Part shown: positions 15,257-23,701 of the stretch, piece by piece | Layout: each line of letters starts with the position of its first letter | How positions within the stretch are numbered: the first letter of the stretch is position 1 | Source: Verrucomicrobiota bacterium | Lineage (GTDB): Bacteria > Verrucomicrobiota > Verrucomicrobiia > Limisphaerales > JACQFS01 | Length of the DNA: 41,868 nucleotides | Direction: 5' to 3' | Assembly: GCA_016199935.1 (NCBI GenBank) | Contig: JACQFS010000221.1 | Coordinates: 1-41,868 of the forward strand | The notes under the pieces: generated by a model | Database searches by the model: none | Told to the model about the DNA's origin: nothing | Seen by the model: only the letters and a program-made list of their open reading frames with translations | Translations under genes and position numbers: made by a program

Positions 15257-17881
15257 ATGAACTTGTTGAAGACCGTCTCCTCCGCGCTCGTGTTGAGTTT
15301 CCTTGCCTCGTCGCTGCTCGCCGCGGATGCGAAAAAAAAGAAGGGCGATGGCAAACCCAAGCGCTCCGATCCCGCCGGCGCGGCGATCAATGAGAACAAG
15401 GCCACGCCCGTCGAGCGCATCAAGGTGGCGAAAGATTTCAAAGTCGAGCTGCTCTACTCCGTGCCCGCGGCGGAGCAGGGTTCGTGGGTGAATCTTTGCA
15501 CGGATGGCAAGGGCCGCATCATCGCGAGCGATCAATACGGGAGCCTCTACCGTTTCGTCGCGCCCGCGCCGGGGCAGCCGCTTGATCCGAAGAGCATCGA
15601 GAAAATTCCCGCGGCCATCCGCGCGGCCAACGGTCTGCTGTGGTTCAACAACTCGCTCTACGTGGCGGTGAATGATTACGCGAACGAAATTCCCAGCGGC
15701 ATGTATCGCATCAGCTCATCGAAAGGCGACGACACGCTCGACAAGGTGGAGTTGCTCCGCGCGATGGAAGCGCGCGGCGATCACGGCGTTCACGCGCTCC
15801 TGCCCGCGCCGGACGGGAAGAATTTGTTCCTCATCACCGGCAACGGCACGAAGCGCACGGCGTTCAGTTCGTCGCGCGTGCCGACGGTGTGGGGCGAGGA
15901 CCACTTGTTGCCGCGGATGCCGGACGGCCGCGGCTTCATGCGCGACGTGCTCGGGCCGGGCGGGATCATTTACCGGATGTCGCCGGACGGGAAAAATTTT
16001 GAAATTCACGCGGTCGGCTTCCGCAACATCTTCGACGGCGCGGTCAATCACGACGGCGAACTGTTCACCTACGACGCCGACATGGAATACGATTTCAACA
16101 CCTCGTGGTATCGCCCCACGCGCATCTGCCTTGCGACGAGCGGCGCGGAGTTCGGCTGGCGCAACGGCGCGGGCAAACGTCCCGAATGGTATCCCGACAG
16201 CCTCGGCCCGGTGCTGAACATCGGCCCCGGCTCGCCCACGGGGATGACCTTCGGCTACGGCGCGAAATTCCCGGCAAAGTATCAGGAGGCGCTGTTCGCG
16301 CTCGACTGGAGCTGGGGCAAACTTTACGCCGTGCATCTCAGGCCGGAAGGTTCGGGCTACACCGCGACGAAGGAAGAATTTCTCTACGGCGCGCCGCTGC
16401 CGTTGACCGATGCGATCATCAACCCCAAGGACGGCGCGATGTATTTCGCCATCGGCGGGCGCAAAGTGCAGTCGGGCCTGTATCGCGTGACCTACACGGG
16501 CACGGAGTCCACCGCGCCCGCGCAGCCGAAGACGGACAGCACCGCGCTGAAAGCCCGCACGCTCCGGCATCAGCTCGAAGCCCTTCACGGGCACGCGGAC
16601 GCGAAGGCCGTCGGCACGGCGTGGCGTTACCTCGGCGACCCGGATCGTTTCATCCGCTGGGCCGCGCGCACGGCGATCGAGTGGCAGCCCGTGGCGACGT
16701 GGGCTGACCAGGCGTTGAAGGAAAAGGACGCCGCGATGCAGTTGGAGGCGCTGCTCGCGCTCGCGCGCGTGACGGGCATCGACCCGCAGCACCGCAAGCC
16801 GACCGACGCGCCCGTGGACCGCGCGATGGGCGCGAAAATTCTCGGCGCGCTGGAGAAGTTGAACTGGAAGAAGCTGACCAACGAGCAGCGCATCGCGCTC
16901 GTGCGGACTTACGAGATTTGCTTCGTCCGCTTCGGCCAGCCCGACACGGCGGACCGCACGCGCATCCTCGCGCAACTCGACGAGCATTTCCCCACGGAGG
17001 CGTTCCCGCTGAACTGGGTGCTGTGCGAGACGCTCTCCTTTTTGCAATCGCCGACGCTCGCCGCGAAGGGCATGGCCGCGATCAAGAACGCGCCCGGCCA
17101 GGAGGAGCAGATGGAATACGCGCGTTCGCTGCGCACGTTGAAGGCCGGCTGGACGACGGCGCTGCGCACCGAGCAGTTCCACTGGTTCCTCAAGGCCTCG
17201 AACTACCGCGGCGGCGCGAGCTTCGAGAAATTCATCGAGTTCATCCGCACGGATGCCGAGGCCAGTTTGAGCGACGCGGAAAAAATCGCGCTCAAGGACG
17301 TGCTCGCGCAGAAGCCCGTGAAGAAATCGCCGCTCGAAGCGCTCGCCGAGGCGCTCGCCGGCCGCACCATGGTGAAGGAATGGACGCTCGACGAACTCGC
17401 GTCCGCCGCGGAGAAGGGCGGCCTCAAGAACCGCAGTTTCGCCAACGGTCGGAAAATGTTCGGCGCGGTCGGCTGCTTCGCGTGCCATCGTTTCAGCAAC
17501 GAGGGCGGCATGACCGGCCCCGATCTCTCGACGGCGGGCGCGCGCTATTCGCCGCGCGATTTCCTCGACCAGATCATTTTCCCGAGCAAGGTCATCAATG
17601 AGCAGTTCGTCCCCGTGGTGCTCACGAAGCTCGACGGCACCACCGTCACCGGCATCATCGTGAACCTCAACAACGACACCGTGCAGGTGAACACCGACCT
17701 CACCGACCCGAACCAGCGCGAAGGCGTGGACCGCAAACAGGTGAAGAGCATCGAGACCTCGAAAGTCTCGCCGATGCCCGAGGGCCTGCTGAACATGTTG
17801 CAGAAGGAAGAAGTCTTGGACCTCGTCGCCTACGTGCTGAGCGGCGGCGACGCGAAGAACGCGATGTTCAGCAAGAAGTAG
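15257..17881 (+). CDS. Exported PVC-type beta-propeller protein with C-terminal haem-binding (cytochrome c) domain
   Basis: 874 residues from the ATG at 15257; an open frame extends upstream to 14999 but only this start gives a signal peptide (residues 1-22, LLAADAK). Residues 60-420 form a sugar-dehydrogenase-like (PQQ/GSDH) propeller with repeated PDGK segments. A HEAT-like helical region follows (about 430-700), then a cytochrome c domain with the haem motif C740-F-A-C743-H744 and a candidate distal ligand M840 (VSPMPEGLL). It ends LVAYVLSGGD as in the Planctomycetes/Verrucomicrobia 'putative heme-binding domain' family. It likely oxidises a substrate in the periplasm and passes electrons on. 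Whether the propeller binds PQQ is unknown. Confidence 0.85.
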   Translation: MNLLKTVSSALVLSFLASSLLAADAKKKKGDGKPKRSDPAGAAINENKATPVERIKVAKDFKVELLYSVPAAEQGSWVNLCTDGKGRIIASDQYGSLYRFVAPAPGQPLDPKSIEKIPAAIRAANGLLWFNNSLYVAVNDYANEIPSGMYRISSSKGDDTLDKVELLRAMEARGDHGVHALLPAPDGKNLFLITGNGTKRTAFSSSRVPTVWGEDHLLPRMPDGRGFMRDVLGPGGIIYRMSPDGKNFEIHAVGFRNIFDGAVNHDGELFTYDADMEYDFNTSWYRPTRICLATSGAEFGWRNGAGKRPEWYPDSLGPVLNIGPGSPTGMTFGYGAKFPAKYQEALFALDWSWGKLYAVHLRPEGSGYTATKEEFLYGAPLPLTDAIINPKDGAMYFAIGGRKVQSGLYRVTYTGTESTAPAQPKTDSTALKARTLRHQLEALHGHADAKAVGTAWRYLGDPDRFIRWAARTAIEWQPVATWADQALKEKDAAMQLEALLALARVTGIDPQHRKPTDAPVDRAMGAKILGALEKLNWKKLTNEQRIALVRTYEICFVRFGQPDTADRTRILAQLDEHFPTEAFPLNWVLCETLSFLQSPTLAAKGMAAIKNAPGQEEQMEYARSLRTLKAGWTTALRTEQFHWFLKASNYRGGASFEKFIEFIRTDAEASLSDAEKIALKDVLAQKPVKKSPLEALAEALAGRTMVKEWTLDELASAAEKGGLKNRSFANGRKMFGAVGCFACHRFSNEGGMTGPDLSTAGARYSPRDFLDQIIFPSKVINEQFVPVVLTKLDGTTVTGIIVNLNNDTVQVNTDLTDPNQREGVDRKQVKSIETSKVSPMPEGLLNMLQKEEVLDLVAYVLSGGDAKNAMFSKK

Positions 17882-17915
17882 TAGTCGAGGTGACGAGACT
17901 CTGACTTCTCGGTTG

Positions 17916-17950
17916 GAAATCCGAAATCCGAAGCTCGAAATCCGAAACAA
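17916..17950. repeat. Tandem heptamers (GAAATCC-type)
   Basis: Contiguous 7-bp units: GAAATCC (17916), GAAATCC (17923), GAAGCTC (17930), GAAATCC (17937), GAAACAA (17944). They lie between convergent genes, directly before the strong hairpin at 17970. Arrays of this GAAATCC type are, to my knowledge, common between genes in PVC bacteria. Confidence 0.65.
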
Positions 17951-17969
17951 ATTCAAAGTCCAAAAACCG

Positions 17970-18004
17970 AATGACCGAAACGGGCGGCGCCTGTTTCGGT
18001 CATT
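17970..18004. terminator. Bidirectional terminator hairpin between convergent genes
   Basis: A perfect 12-bp stem (17970-17981 with 17993-18004) surrounds an 11-base GC-rich loop. On the plus strand it is followed by TCGCTTTT, and on the minus strand by a run of five T. It sits between the cytochrome gene (ends 17881) and the reverse TPR gene, and overlaps the latter's TGA stop at 18000-18002. Confidence 0.65.
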
Positions 18005-19046
18005 TCGCTTTTGGAACGTCCCGCAACTTCAGCTTCACGCTCGCCACGTCGCGCAGGAAACGTCCGGCCTTGGTTTCCGCGAGCGCACTTCGCATTTGCT
18101 CGTCGGATTTTTCCGGCTCGCCCCGCGCCTCGAAGAACAGGCCGGAGTAAAAGTGCGCGAGGAAGAGCCGTTCGTCGCGCTCCGCCGGCGCGGTGCCGTC
18201 CGTGCGCGCGGCGGTGAGCACCTGCTCCACGGTTCCGGTGCCGGCGAGGAGCGCGAGGATTTCCGTCAGCGGCACGCGCGGCGCGCTTTTGCCGCTTGGC
18301 CGGAGCATCTCCGTCCGCGCCGCTGCGACGCCGCGCGCCCGCGCGACGGAAAGGAAATGCCACGCGGCGATCTCCGCGTTGTCCGGTTCCACGGCGAACT
18401 GCGCGGCAAACTGCCGGGCCGCCTCCTCGAACCGGCCCGCCATGTGGAGCGCGACGCCCCGCTGCCAGAGCCGCGGCGCGAACTTCGCGTCCAGCCCGAT
18501 TACCGCGTCAAAATCCGCGATCGCCTCCGCGACGCGGCCCATGCGGAAATTGATCTGCCCGCGCCGGAGCTGCACCGCCGCCGAGCGAGGCATGAGGTTG
18601 CTCAGGCTCGCCTAGTCGCTCAGCGCGAGGTTGAACTGGCCCGCGTTCTCGTGCGTCTGCGCGAGTTGCGCGACTCCCAACGCTTCACGGACGGCGGGCG
18701 AGACCGGCGGCGGCAAGGAACCCGGTGCGAGCGAACCTCCGCGCGGGATCACGGAACCCCCGCCCAGGATCGTCTGCGCGTCCGCGCCCAGAGGGACGTT
18801 ATGAGAGGTGAGGATCATCCAACCAGAACCGCCTAGCAGGTAGTAGTCCGGGAGTCTCGTGCTTCCAGGAATGCCCGGCCCGACGAGAATCAGCAGTCCT
18901 GGCTCCGGCTGAATTGGGCTGATGGGTGGTTCAATGACCTGTGCCTCTGCCGCAACGGAGCAAGACAGCGCCATGAACCCAAACACGATGAACTGGCCTT
19001 TCGACGTTCGGCGAATGAAGGAGAATTGCTTTGCCGCCCAATCCAT
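18000..19046 (-). pseudogene. Exported TPR protein split by an in-frame amber codon
   Basis: One reading frame runs from the ATG at 19046 to the TGA at 18000-18002, but is cut by TAG at 18612-18614. The first part (144 residues) has a signal peptide (h-region FIVFGFMALSCSVAAEA), a Pro/Gly-rich segment, and the first half of a TPR ending HENAGQFNLALSD. After the stop, the same frame continues ASLSNLMPRSAAVQLRRGQ and at least two more TPRs (MGRVAEAIADFDAVI, AGRFEEAARQFAAQF). The stop falls inside a repeat where TPRs often have an aromatic or Gln residue, a one-base change. It may be a recent pseudogene, a sequencing error, or readthrough. The downstream part alone could start at 18593 (197 residues) but would lack export. 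Function of the intact protein unknown. Confidence 0.7.
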
Positions 19047-19138
19047 GTTCGCAAGCCTACACCACCGTGGACGTGCGGCGAATGCTTTCCGCCGCTTTAT
19101 CGCCGCGATTGACGGCCCGGCTACGGGGGACGCCTGCC

Positions 19139-19990
19139 CTACTTTTTCAAATGCTTGTCGAAGAAGCCGAGCACGAGCGGACGCAGGTCGCGCTGCTTCG
19201 GCTGAAGATGAAACGTGTGCGGCGCGCCGGGGATGATGACGAGTTCGTGTTCCACGCCCGCCTTCTTCAGCGCGGCGGCGAAAAGTTCCGACTGCTCCAC
19301 CGGCACCGTCGTGTCCGCCGTGCCGTGCAGGATGAGAATCGGCGGATCACTTTTGTCCGCCCACGTGGTCGGCGAGGAGACGCGATACAATTCGGGATCC
19401 TGCGTGTGCGACTTGCGCCACGCGGCGATGTCTTTCCAGTTCACAAGATCGGCGGGGCCGTAGAGGTCCACGGCGCATTGCACGCGGCTGGAGAATTCGC
19501 CGTAAGGCCCGGGCGGATCGAGCTTCGCCTCGGGACCGGCCACCGCGACCATCGCCGCGAGGTGCCCGCCCGCCGAGCCGCCGATCACGCCGATGCGGTC
19601 GGGGTTGATCTCGAGCCGCGCCGCGTTCGCGCGCAACCAGCGCACGGCCGTCTTGCAGTCGTGCAGATTTTGCGGCCAGACGATGTTGGTGCCGTTGGTT
19701 TGCGCGAGCACGTAGTTGATGCTCATGCCGACGTAACCGTTGATCGCGAGGTTGGTGCCGATGTTGATTTCGCGCGCCGCGCCCTTGTCGCCGCCGGTCC
19801 AGCCGCCGCCGTGAATGATGAGCACCGCGGGGCGTCGCGCGCTGGCGGGCGTGCTCGTCGGGAGATAAAGGTCGGCCTTCTCCTTCCGCTCCGGATCAAG
19901 GTAGGCGACATCCTTCTCGATGCGGAAGAGTTCAGCGGCGTGGACAAATGACGGAAGCGCCAAGGCAATGAGGAGCGCGACGGGTTTCAT
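19139..19990 (-). CDS. Exported alpha/beta-hydrolase esterase
   Basis: 283 residues; residues 1-18 are a signal peptide (SFVHA-AE). HGGG oxyanion-hole motif at 60-63, nucleophile S139 in GGSAGG, acid D226 (HGTADTTVP) and H258 (APHTFHL) complete the triad in the usual order. This matches the acetyl-xylan-esterase/feruloyl-esterase-like and hormone-sensitive-lipase-like enzymes frequent in polysaccharide-degrading bacteria. It would remove acyl groups from glycans in the periplasm. It is divergent from the Tat-exported propeller protein at 20099, and a symmetric inverted repeat (20001-20069) occupies the gap. Confidence 0.87.
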   Translation of the reverse strand: MKPVALLIALALPSFVHAAELFRIEKDVAYLDPERKEKADLYLPTSTPASARRPAVLIIHGGGWTGGDKGAAREINIGTNLAINGYVGMSINYVLAQTNGTNIVWPQNLHDCKTAVRWLRANAARLEINPDRIGVIGGSAGGHLAAMVAVAGPEAKLDPPGPYGEFSSRVQCAVDLYGPADLVNWKDIAAWRKSHTQDPELYRVSSPTTWADKSDPPILILHGTADTTVPVEQSELFAAALKKAGVEHELVIIPGAPHTFHLQPKQRDLRPLVLGFFDKHLKK

Positions 19991-20000
19991 GTGGCGGAGG

Positions 20001-20069
20001 CTAACGACCCGCCGCCGTCGCGCAAGTTCGGCGGACGATGAATTTGCCGCGACGGCCCTGAGTCGTTAG
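20001..20069. promoter_or_regulatory. Symmetric two-part inverted repeat in a divergent intergenic region
   Basis: Outer arms CTAACGAC (20001-20008) and GTCGTTAG (20062-20069) are perfect. After exactly 5 unpaired bases on each side, inner arms GCCGTCGCG (20014-20022) and CGCGACGGC (20048-20056) are also perfect. The centre is 25 bases. It lies between the divergent esterase (start 19990) and propeller gene (start 20099), so it could be an operator for both or a dispersed palindrome. Symmetric spacing makes chance less likely. Confidence 0.45.
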
Positions 20070-20098
20070 ACAGTCCTCGTCACCCAGAACATTCCGCC

Positions 20099-21682
20099 AT
20101 GAACTCCGCGCTGCCACGCCGCCAGTTTCTCCAACAAACCCTCACGCTCGCGGCGGCGCTCCCGCTGGTGGGGCGACACGCAATCGCGGCCGGAAAAAAT
20201 TCTCCGCTCGTCCTCGGGACACGGCGCGAACTGTTCGTGGATGATTTCCTCATCGAGCGGCTCGCGGGCGGCGCGCAGTTGCGGTTGCATCATCCGGAGC
20301 CGCGTGAGATCGCGCTGACCCACGATGCGCCGTGGGAGGGCAGTGGCAGCGGCTACCACAGCATCTTCAAGGACGGGAATCTTTACCGGATGTATTACAA
20401 GGCGTGGCAGCTCGACGTCTCGGCGAAGGGCGTGAAGACCGATGCGCATCCGCTCTTCTGCTGCTACGCCGAGAGCGACGACGGCATCCGCTGGCGCAAA
20501 CCGGAGCTGGGCCTGCACGAGTTCAAAGGCTCGAAGGCGAACAACATCGTTATCACCAGCGGCAAACTCGGCGCGCTCAACGTGGACGCGGGCGCGCCCG
20601 CGTTCTTCAAGGACGAAAACCCCGCCGCCGCGCCGGACGCGCGCTACAAGGCCTTCGTGCGCTCGTCGAATCCGAACGGATTGATTCCGTTCAAGTCGCC
20701 GGACGGCATCCATTGGTCGCCGATGAGCGACGCGCCGGTGCTCACGAAGCTCGGCGCATTTGATTCGCAGAACCTCGCCTTCTGGGACGGCGAGCGCGGC
20801 GAGTATCGCGCCTACTGGCGCATCTTCACGGCGGGCGTGACGACCGAGAAAGAGTGGAAGCCCGGCGGCTACCGCGCCATCCGCACCGCGACCTCGAAGG
20901 ATTTTCTGAAATGGAATCCGCACGCCGACTTGAAGTATGTGGATTCGCCCGCCGAGGAACTCTACACGAACCAGGTGAAGCCGTATCACCGCGCGCCGCA
21001 TCTGCTGCTTGGATTCCCGACGCGCTACCTCGACCGCGGCTGGAGTGATTCGATGAAGGCGCTGCCGGAGCCGGAGCATCGCGAGTGGCGCGCGGGCGCG
21101 AACAAACGCTATGGCACCTCCATCACCGAAGGGTTGTTCATGGCGAGCCGCGACGGCGTGAACTTCAAGCGGTGGAACGAAGCCTTTCTCCGCCCCGGCA
21201 TCGAGCGCGAGGGCACGTGGAATTACGGCCAGCAATATCTCGCGTGGCATCTCGTCGAGACGAAGTCCGCGCTCGAAGGCGCACCGGACGAACTCTCGCT
21301 CTACGCCACCGAGAGTTACTGGACGGGCAACAGCAGCGCGCTCCGCCGTTACACATTGCGGATGGACGGCTTCGTGTCGGTCAGCGCGCCGATGAGCGGC
21401 GGCGAACTGGTCACGAAGCCGCTAACATTCATCGGCGGCAAACTCACGCTCAACTTCGCCACCTCCGCCGCGGGCGCGGTGCAGGTGGAAATTCAGGACG
21501 GGTCAGGCAAGGCGCTGCCGGGCTTCGCGCTCGACGATTGCCCGCCGGTCTTCGGTGATGCGCTGGAACGGCCGGTCACGTGGAAGGGCGGGGGAAACGT
21601 AAGTTCACTCGCGGGCAAGCCGGTGCGGCTCCATTTCGTGCTTAAGGACGCGGACCTTTACGCGCTGCGGTTCGTGGCGTGA
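20099..21682 (+). CDS. Tat-exported five-bladed beta-propeller protein (GH32/GH43-like)
   Basis: 527 residues. The N-terminus MNSALPRRQFLQQ carries a twin-arginine motif (R7-R8) before a hydrophobic stretch ending AIAAG. RRELFVDDFLIE follows, an opening I associate with Planctomycetes/Verrucomicrobia exported propeller proteins. Blade-like units recur: YRMYYKAW, CYAESDDGIRWRKPEL, PFKSPDGIHWSPM, TATSKDFLKWNPH, MASRDGVNFKRWNEAF. The C-terminal ~120 residues form a beta-sandwich. The layout is that of GH32/GH43 clan proteins, but I cannot identify the three catalytic acids with certainty, so the activity is open. It is followed by the sialidase-like gene 66 bp downstream. Confidence 0.72.
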   Translation: MNSALPRRQFLQQTLTLAAALPLVGRHAIAAGKNSPLVLGTRRELFVDDFLIERLAGGAQLRLHHPEPREIALTHDAPWEGSGSGYHSIFKDGNLYRMYYKAWQLDVSAKGVKTDAHPLFCCYAESDDGIRWRKPELGLHEFKGSKANNIVITSGKLGALNVDAGAPAFFKDENPAAAPDARYKAFVRSSNPNGLIPFKSPDGIHWSPMSDAPVLTKLGAFDSQNLAFWDGERGEYRAYWRIFTAGVTTEKEWKPGGYRAIRTATSKDFLKWNPHADLKYVDSPAEELYTNQVKPYHRAPHLLLGFPTRYLDRGWSDSMKALPEPEHREWRAGANKRYGTSITEGLFMASRDGVNFKRWNEAFLRPGIEREGTWNYGQQYLAWHLVETKSALEGAPDELSLYATESYWTGNSSALRRYTLRMDGFVSVSAPMSGGELVTKPLTFIGGKLTLNFATSAAGAVQVEIQDGSGKALPGFALDDCPPVFGDALERPVTWKGGGNVSSLAGKPVRLHFVLKDADLYALRFVA

Positions 21683-21748
21683 ACGCAGGGATTGACGCCG
21701 CTGTCCAAACCAGCAGTCTTGCGCCGTGCGTGTCCGCCAAGCCGTGCC

Positions 21749-22939
21749 ATGAAACCGAATCCGTCCGCTGAACTTTCCCGCCGCCGCTTTCTCCAAACCT
21801 CCGCGCTGGCCTCGGCTGGCGCGCTGCTTCACAGCCGTGCTCGTGCCGAGGAGGCGCCGATGATGAAGGTCACGGAGACGAAGGTCATCAGCCTCGACCC
21901 GCAATATTATCACGGCTGGCCGACGCTGGCGCGGCGCAAGAACGGCCAGTTCGTGGTGACTTACTCCGGCGGACGCGAGGACCACGTGTGTCCGTTCGGG
22001 CGCGTCGAGATGATCGTCTCGAATGACAACGGCGCGACGTGGGGCTTCCCGCGCGTGTTGCTCGACGGTGACATTGACGACCGCGACTCCGGCGTGCTGG
22101 AGACTTCGCGCGGCACACTGCTCGTCACCACGTTCACCTCGCTGGCCTACGAAAAAGTTTTGCAGACGGCGGAGAAAAAAAAGGCGGACGAGCCCGGCGC
22201 ATGGCCGGCTGAGCGGCTCAAGCTCTGGCGCGCCGCGCACAACCGCCTCACCGCCGAGCAGCGCAACGCGCAACTCGGCCAGTGGATGATCCGCTCGACC
22301 GACGGCGGCATCACGTGGTCGCCGCGTTACTCGAGTGTCGTCAACAGCCCGCACGGGCCGATCGAGCTGGCCGACGGCCGGCTCATTTACGCCGGCAAGG
22401 AACTCTGGACCGGCGAGCGTCGCGTGGGCGTGTGCGAGTCCATCGACGACGGCCGTTCGTGGCGCTGGCTCGCGACGATTACGCCGCGCGTCAACGACGA
22501 CCCGGCGAACTACCACGAGTTGCACGCGGTCGAGACGAACGGCGGGCGCATCATCGTTCACGTCCGCAATCACAACAAAGCGAACGTGGGCGAGACGCTC
22601 CAGAGCGAATCCACCGACGGCGGGAAAACGTGGAGCGTGCCGCAGGCCATCGGCGTGTGGGGTTTGCCGTCGCACCTGCTCCGGCTGCGCAGCGGAAATC
22701 TGCTGATGACCTACGGCCACCGGCGCAAGCCGTTCGGCAACCAGGCGCGCTTGAGCAAGGACAGCGGCCGCACATGGTCCGAACCGATGACGATTTCGGG
22801 CGACGGCCTCGGCGTTGACCTCGGCTACCCGAGCACGGCGGAGCTGGACGACGGATCGTTCATCACGGTGTGGTATGAGCGGATGAAGGACTCGCCGCGC
22901 GCGGTGCTGCGGGCGGCGAAGTGGGTGATGGAGGTCTGA
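21749..22939 (+). CDS. Tat-exported sialidase/neuraminidase-like protein (BNR propeller)
   Basis: 396 residues from the ATG at 21749 (a GTG-type reading from 21692 adds 19 unrelated residues and buries the signal). SRRRFLQ (S10-Q16) is a Tat motif, with cleavage near RARA-EE. At least five Asp-boxes (S-x-D-x-G-x-[TS]-W) lie at about residues 91, 183, 231, 288 and 336, typical of six-bladed sialidases. Other propeller cues are GPIELADGRLIYAG, HLLRLRSGNLLMTYG and STAELDDGSFITVWYE. The classical sialidase Arg triad is not obvious, so 'exo-sialidase' is a family name, not a proven activity. Probably cleaves or binds glycans outside the cytoplasm. Confidence 0.83.
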   Translation: MKPNPSAELSRRRFLQTSALASAGALLHSRARAEEAPMMKVTETKVISLDPQYYHGWPTLARRKNGQFVVTYSGGREDHVCPFGRVEMIVSNDNGATWGFPRVLLDGDIDDRDSGVLETSRGTLLVTTFTSLAYEKVLQTAEKKKADEPGAWPAERLKLWRAAHNRLTAEQRNAQLGQWMIRSTDGGITWSPRYSSVVNSPHGPIELADGRLIYAGKELWTGERRVGVCESIDDGRSWRWLATITPRVNDDPANYHELHAVETNGGRIIVHVRNHNKANVGETLQSESTDGGKTWSVPQAIGVWGLPSHLLRLRSGNLLMTYGHRRKPFGNQARLSKDSGRTWSEPMTISGDGLGVDLGYPSTAELDDGSFITVWYERMKDSPRAVLRAAKWVMEV

Positions 22940-22946
22940 AGCCGCC

Positions 22947-23597
22947 TCACGCCAGGAGTCGCTCGATCTCCGCGTAAGTGCCGACGACGTGGTCGGCGTG
23001 CCGGAGCTTCTCGGACGGGAGCGAATTCGTGATCGCGATCACGGTCATGCCCGCGGCCTTGGCGGCGGTGACGCCGAACGCCGAGTCCTCGATCACGACG
23101 CACGCCGCGGGCGGCACGCCGAGGAGTTCGGCGGCGCGGAGGAAAATGTCCGGCGCCGGTTTGCCGCGCGCGACATCCGAACTGCTCACGACGATGGGAA
23201 AATGCTGGCGCAGGTTTTTCATCGCGAGCACGGCGTCAATCACCGGGTGCAGCGAGCCGGACGCGACGGCGAGTTTGAATTTCGCCGCGAGCTTCGCGAT
23301 CAGTTCGGGGAGCGTCGCGAAGATCGGCTCGTCGCGCTTGAGGATTTCGAGGAAATGGTTCTGCCGCCATTCGAGGAGCTCCTCGAATGTGTGCGCCCGG
23401 TGCTGATGCTTCGCGATGAAATCGCGCCACACGGTTGCGTCGCTCGTGCCGTAGTAGTCGGGAAAGTGGATGCCGTGCGTCGCGCCGTAGCCGATGGCCT
23501 GAAAGATTTCCTGGAACGCGCGCTCGTGCCGCGGCTCGCTGTCCACGATCACGCCGTCCATGTCGAAGATGATCGCTCGGGGTTGGAGGCTTTTCAT
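22947..23597 (-). CDS. HAD-family hydrolase (beta-phosphoglucomutase-like)
   Basis: 216 residues. Motif I FDMDGVIVDSE holds the nucleophile D12 and acid D14. Motif II is S113 (VASGS), motif III K146 (RGKPAPD), and motif IV E170-D171 (IEDSAFGV). The cap inserted after motif I (about 20-90) is the C1 type. Such enzymes act on phosphosugars, as phosphatases or mutases; the residue after motif I's second Asp (GVIVDSE) fits the beta-phosphoglucomutase-like group. Its start lies at the edge of an ACGCAAAG repeat array (23598 on), which separates it from the VOC gene. Confidence 0.86.
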   Translation of the reverse strand: MKSLQPRAIIFDMDGVIVDSEPRHERAFQEIFQAIGYGATHGIHFPDYYGTSDATVWRDFIAKHQHRAHTFEELLEWRQNHFLEILKRDEPIFATLPELIAKLAAKFKLAVASGSLHPVIDAVLAMKNLRQHFPIVVSSSDVARGKPAPDIFLRAAELLGVPPAACVVIEDSAFGVTAAKAAGMTVIAITNSLPSEKLRHADHVVGTYAEIERLLA

Positions 23598-23701
23598 TTA
23601 ACGCAAAGACGCAAAGACGCAAAGACGCAAAGACGCAAAGGCGCAAAGACGCGGGAGCAGAAATGTTATTGCGCCTTAGCGCCTTTGCGTCTTTGCGTTA
23701 A
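23598..23701. repeat. ACGCAAAG tandem array flanked by a 19-bp perfect inverted repeat
   Basis: Six 8-bp units run from 23601 to 23648, five identical and one with A to G. The start TTAACGCAAAGACGCAAAG (23598-23616) reappears inverted, perfectly, at 23683-23701. The right arm encodes the last seven residues and stop of the VOC protein at 23676. Similar AACGCAAAG repeats occur in diverse bacterial genomes; here the array has no spacers and is not a CRISPR. Confidence 0.8.

Noticed and set aside
15716-17956. A 746-codon open frame opposite the cytochrome/propeller gene, and similar ones at 923-2740, 3939-5582 and 9112-10272.
   Set aside because: Antisense shadows of well-supported genes, rich in Arg/Ala/His/Glu and without recognisable motifs.
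18000-18593. The downstream TPR part as an independent 197-residue gene.
   Set aside because: It begins in mid-repeat, is in the same frame as the signal-peptide-bearing upstream part, and lacks its own export signal; kept as part of one interrupted gene.
23601-23648. A possible CRISPR array.
   Set aside because: The unit is only 8 bp, contiguous with no spacers, and no cas gene is present in the window.
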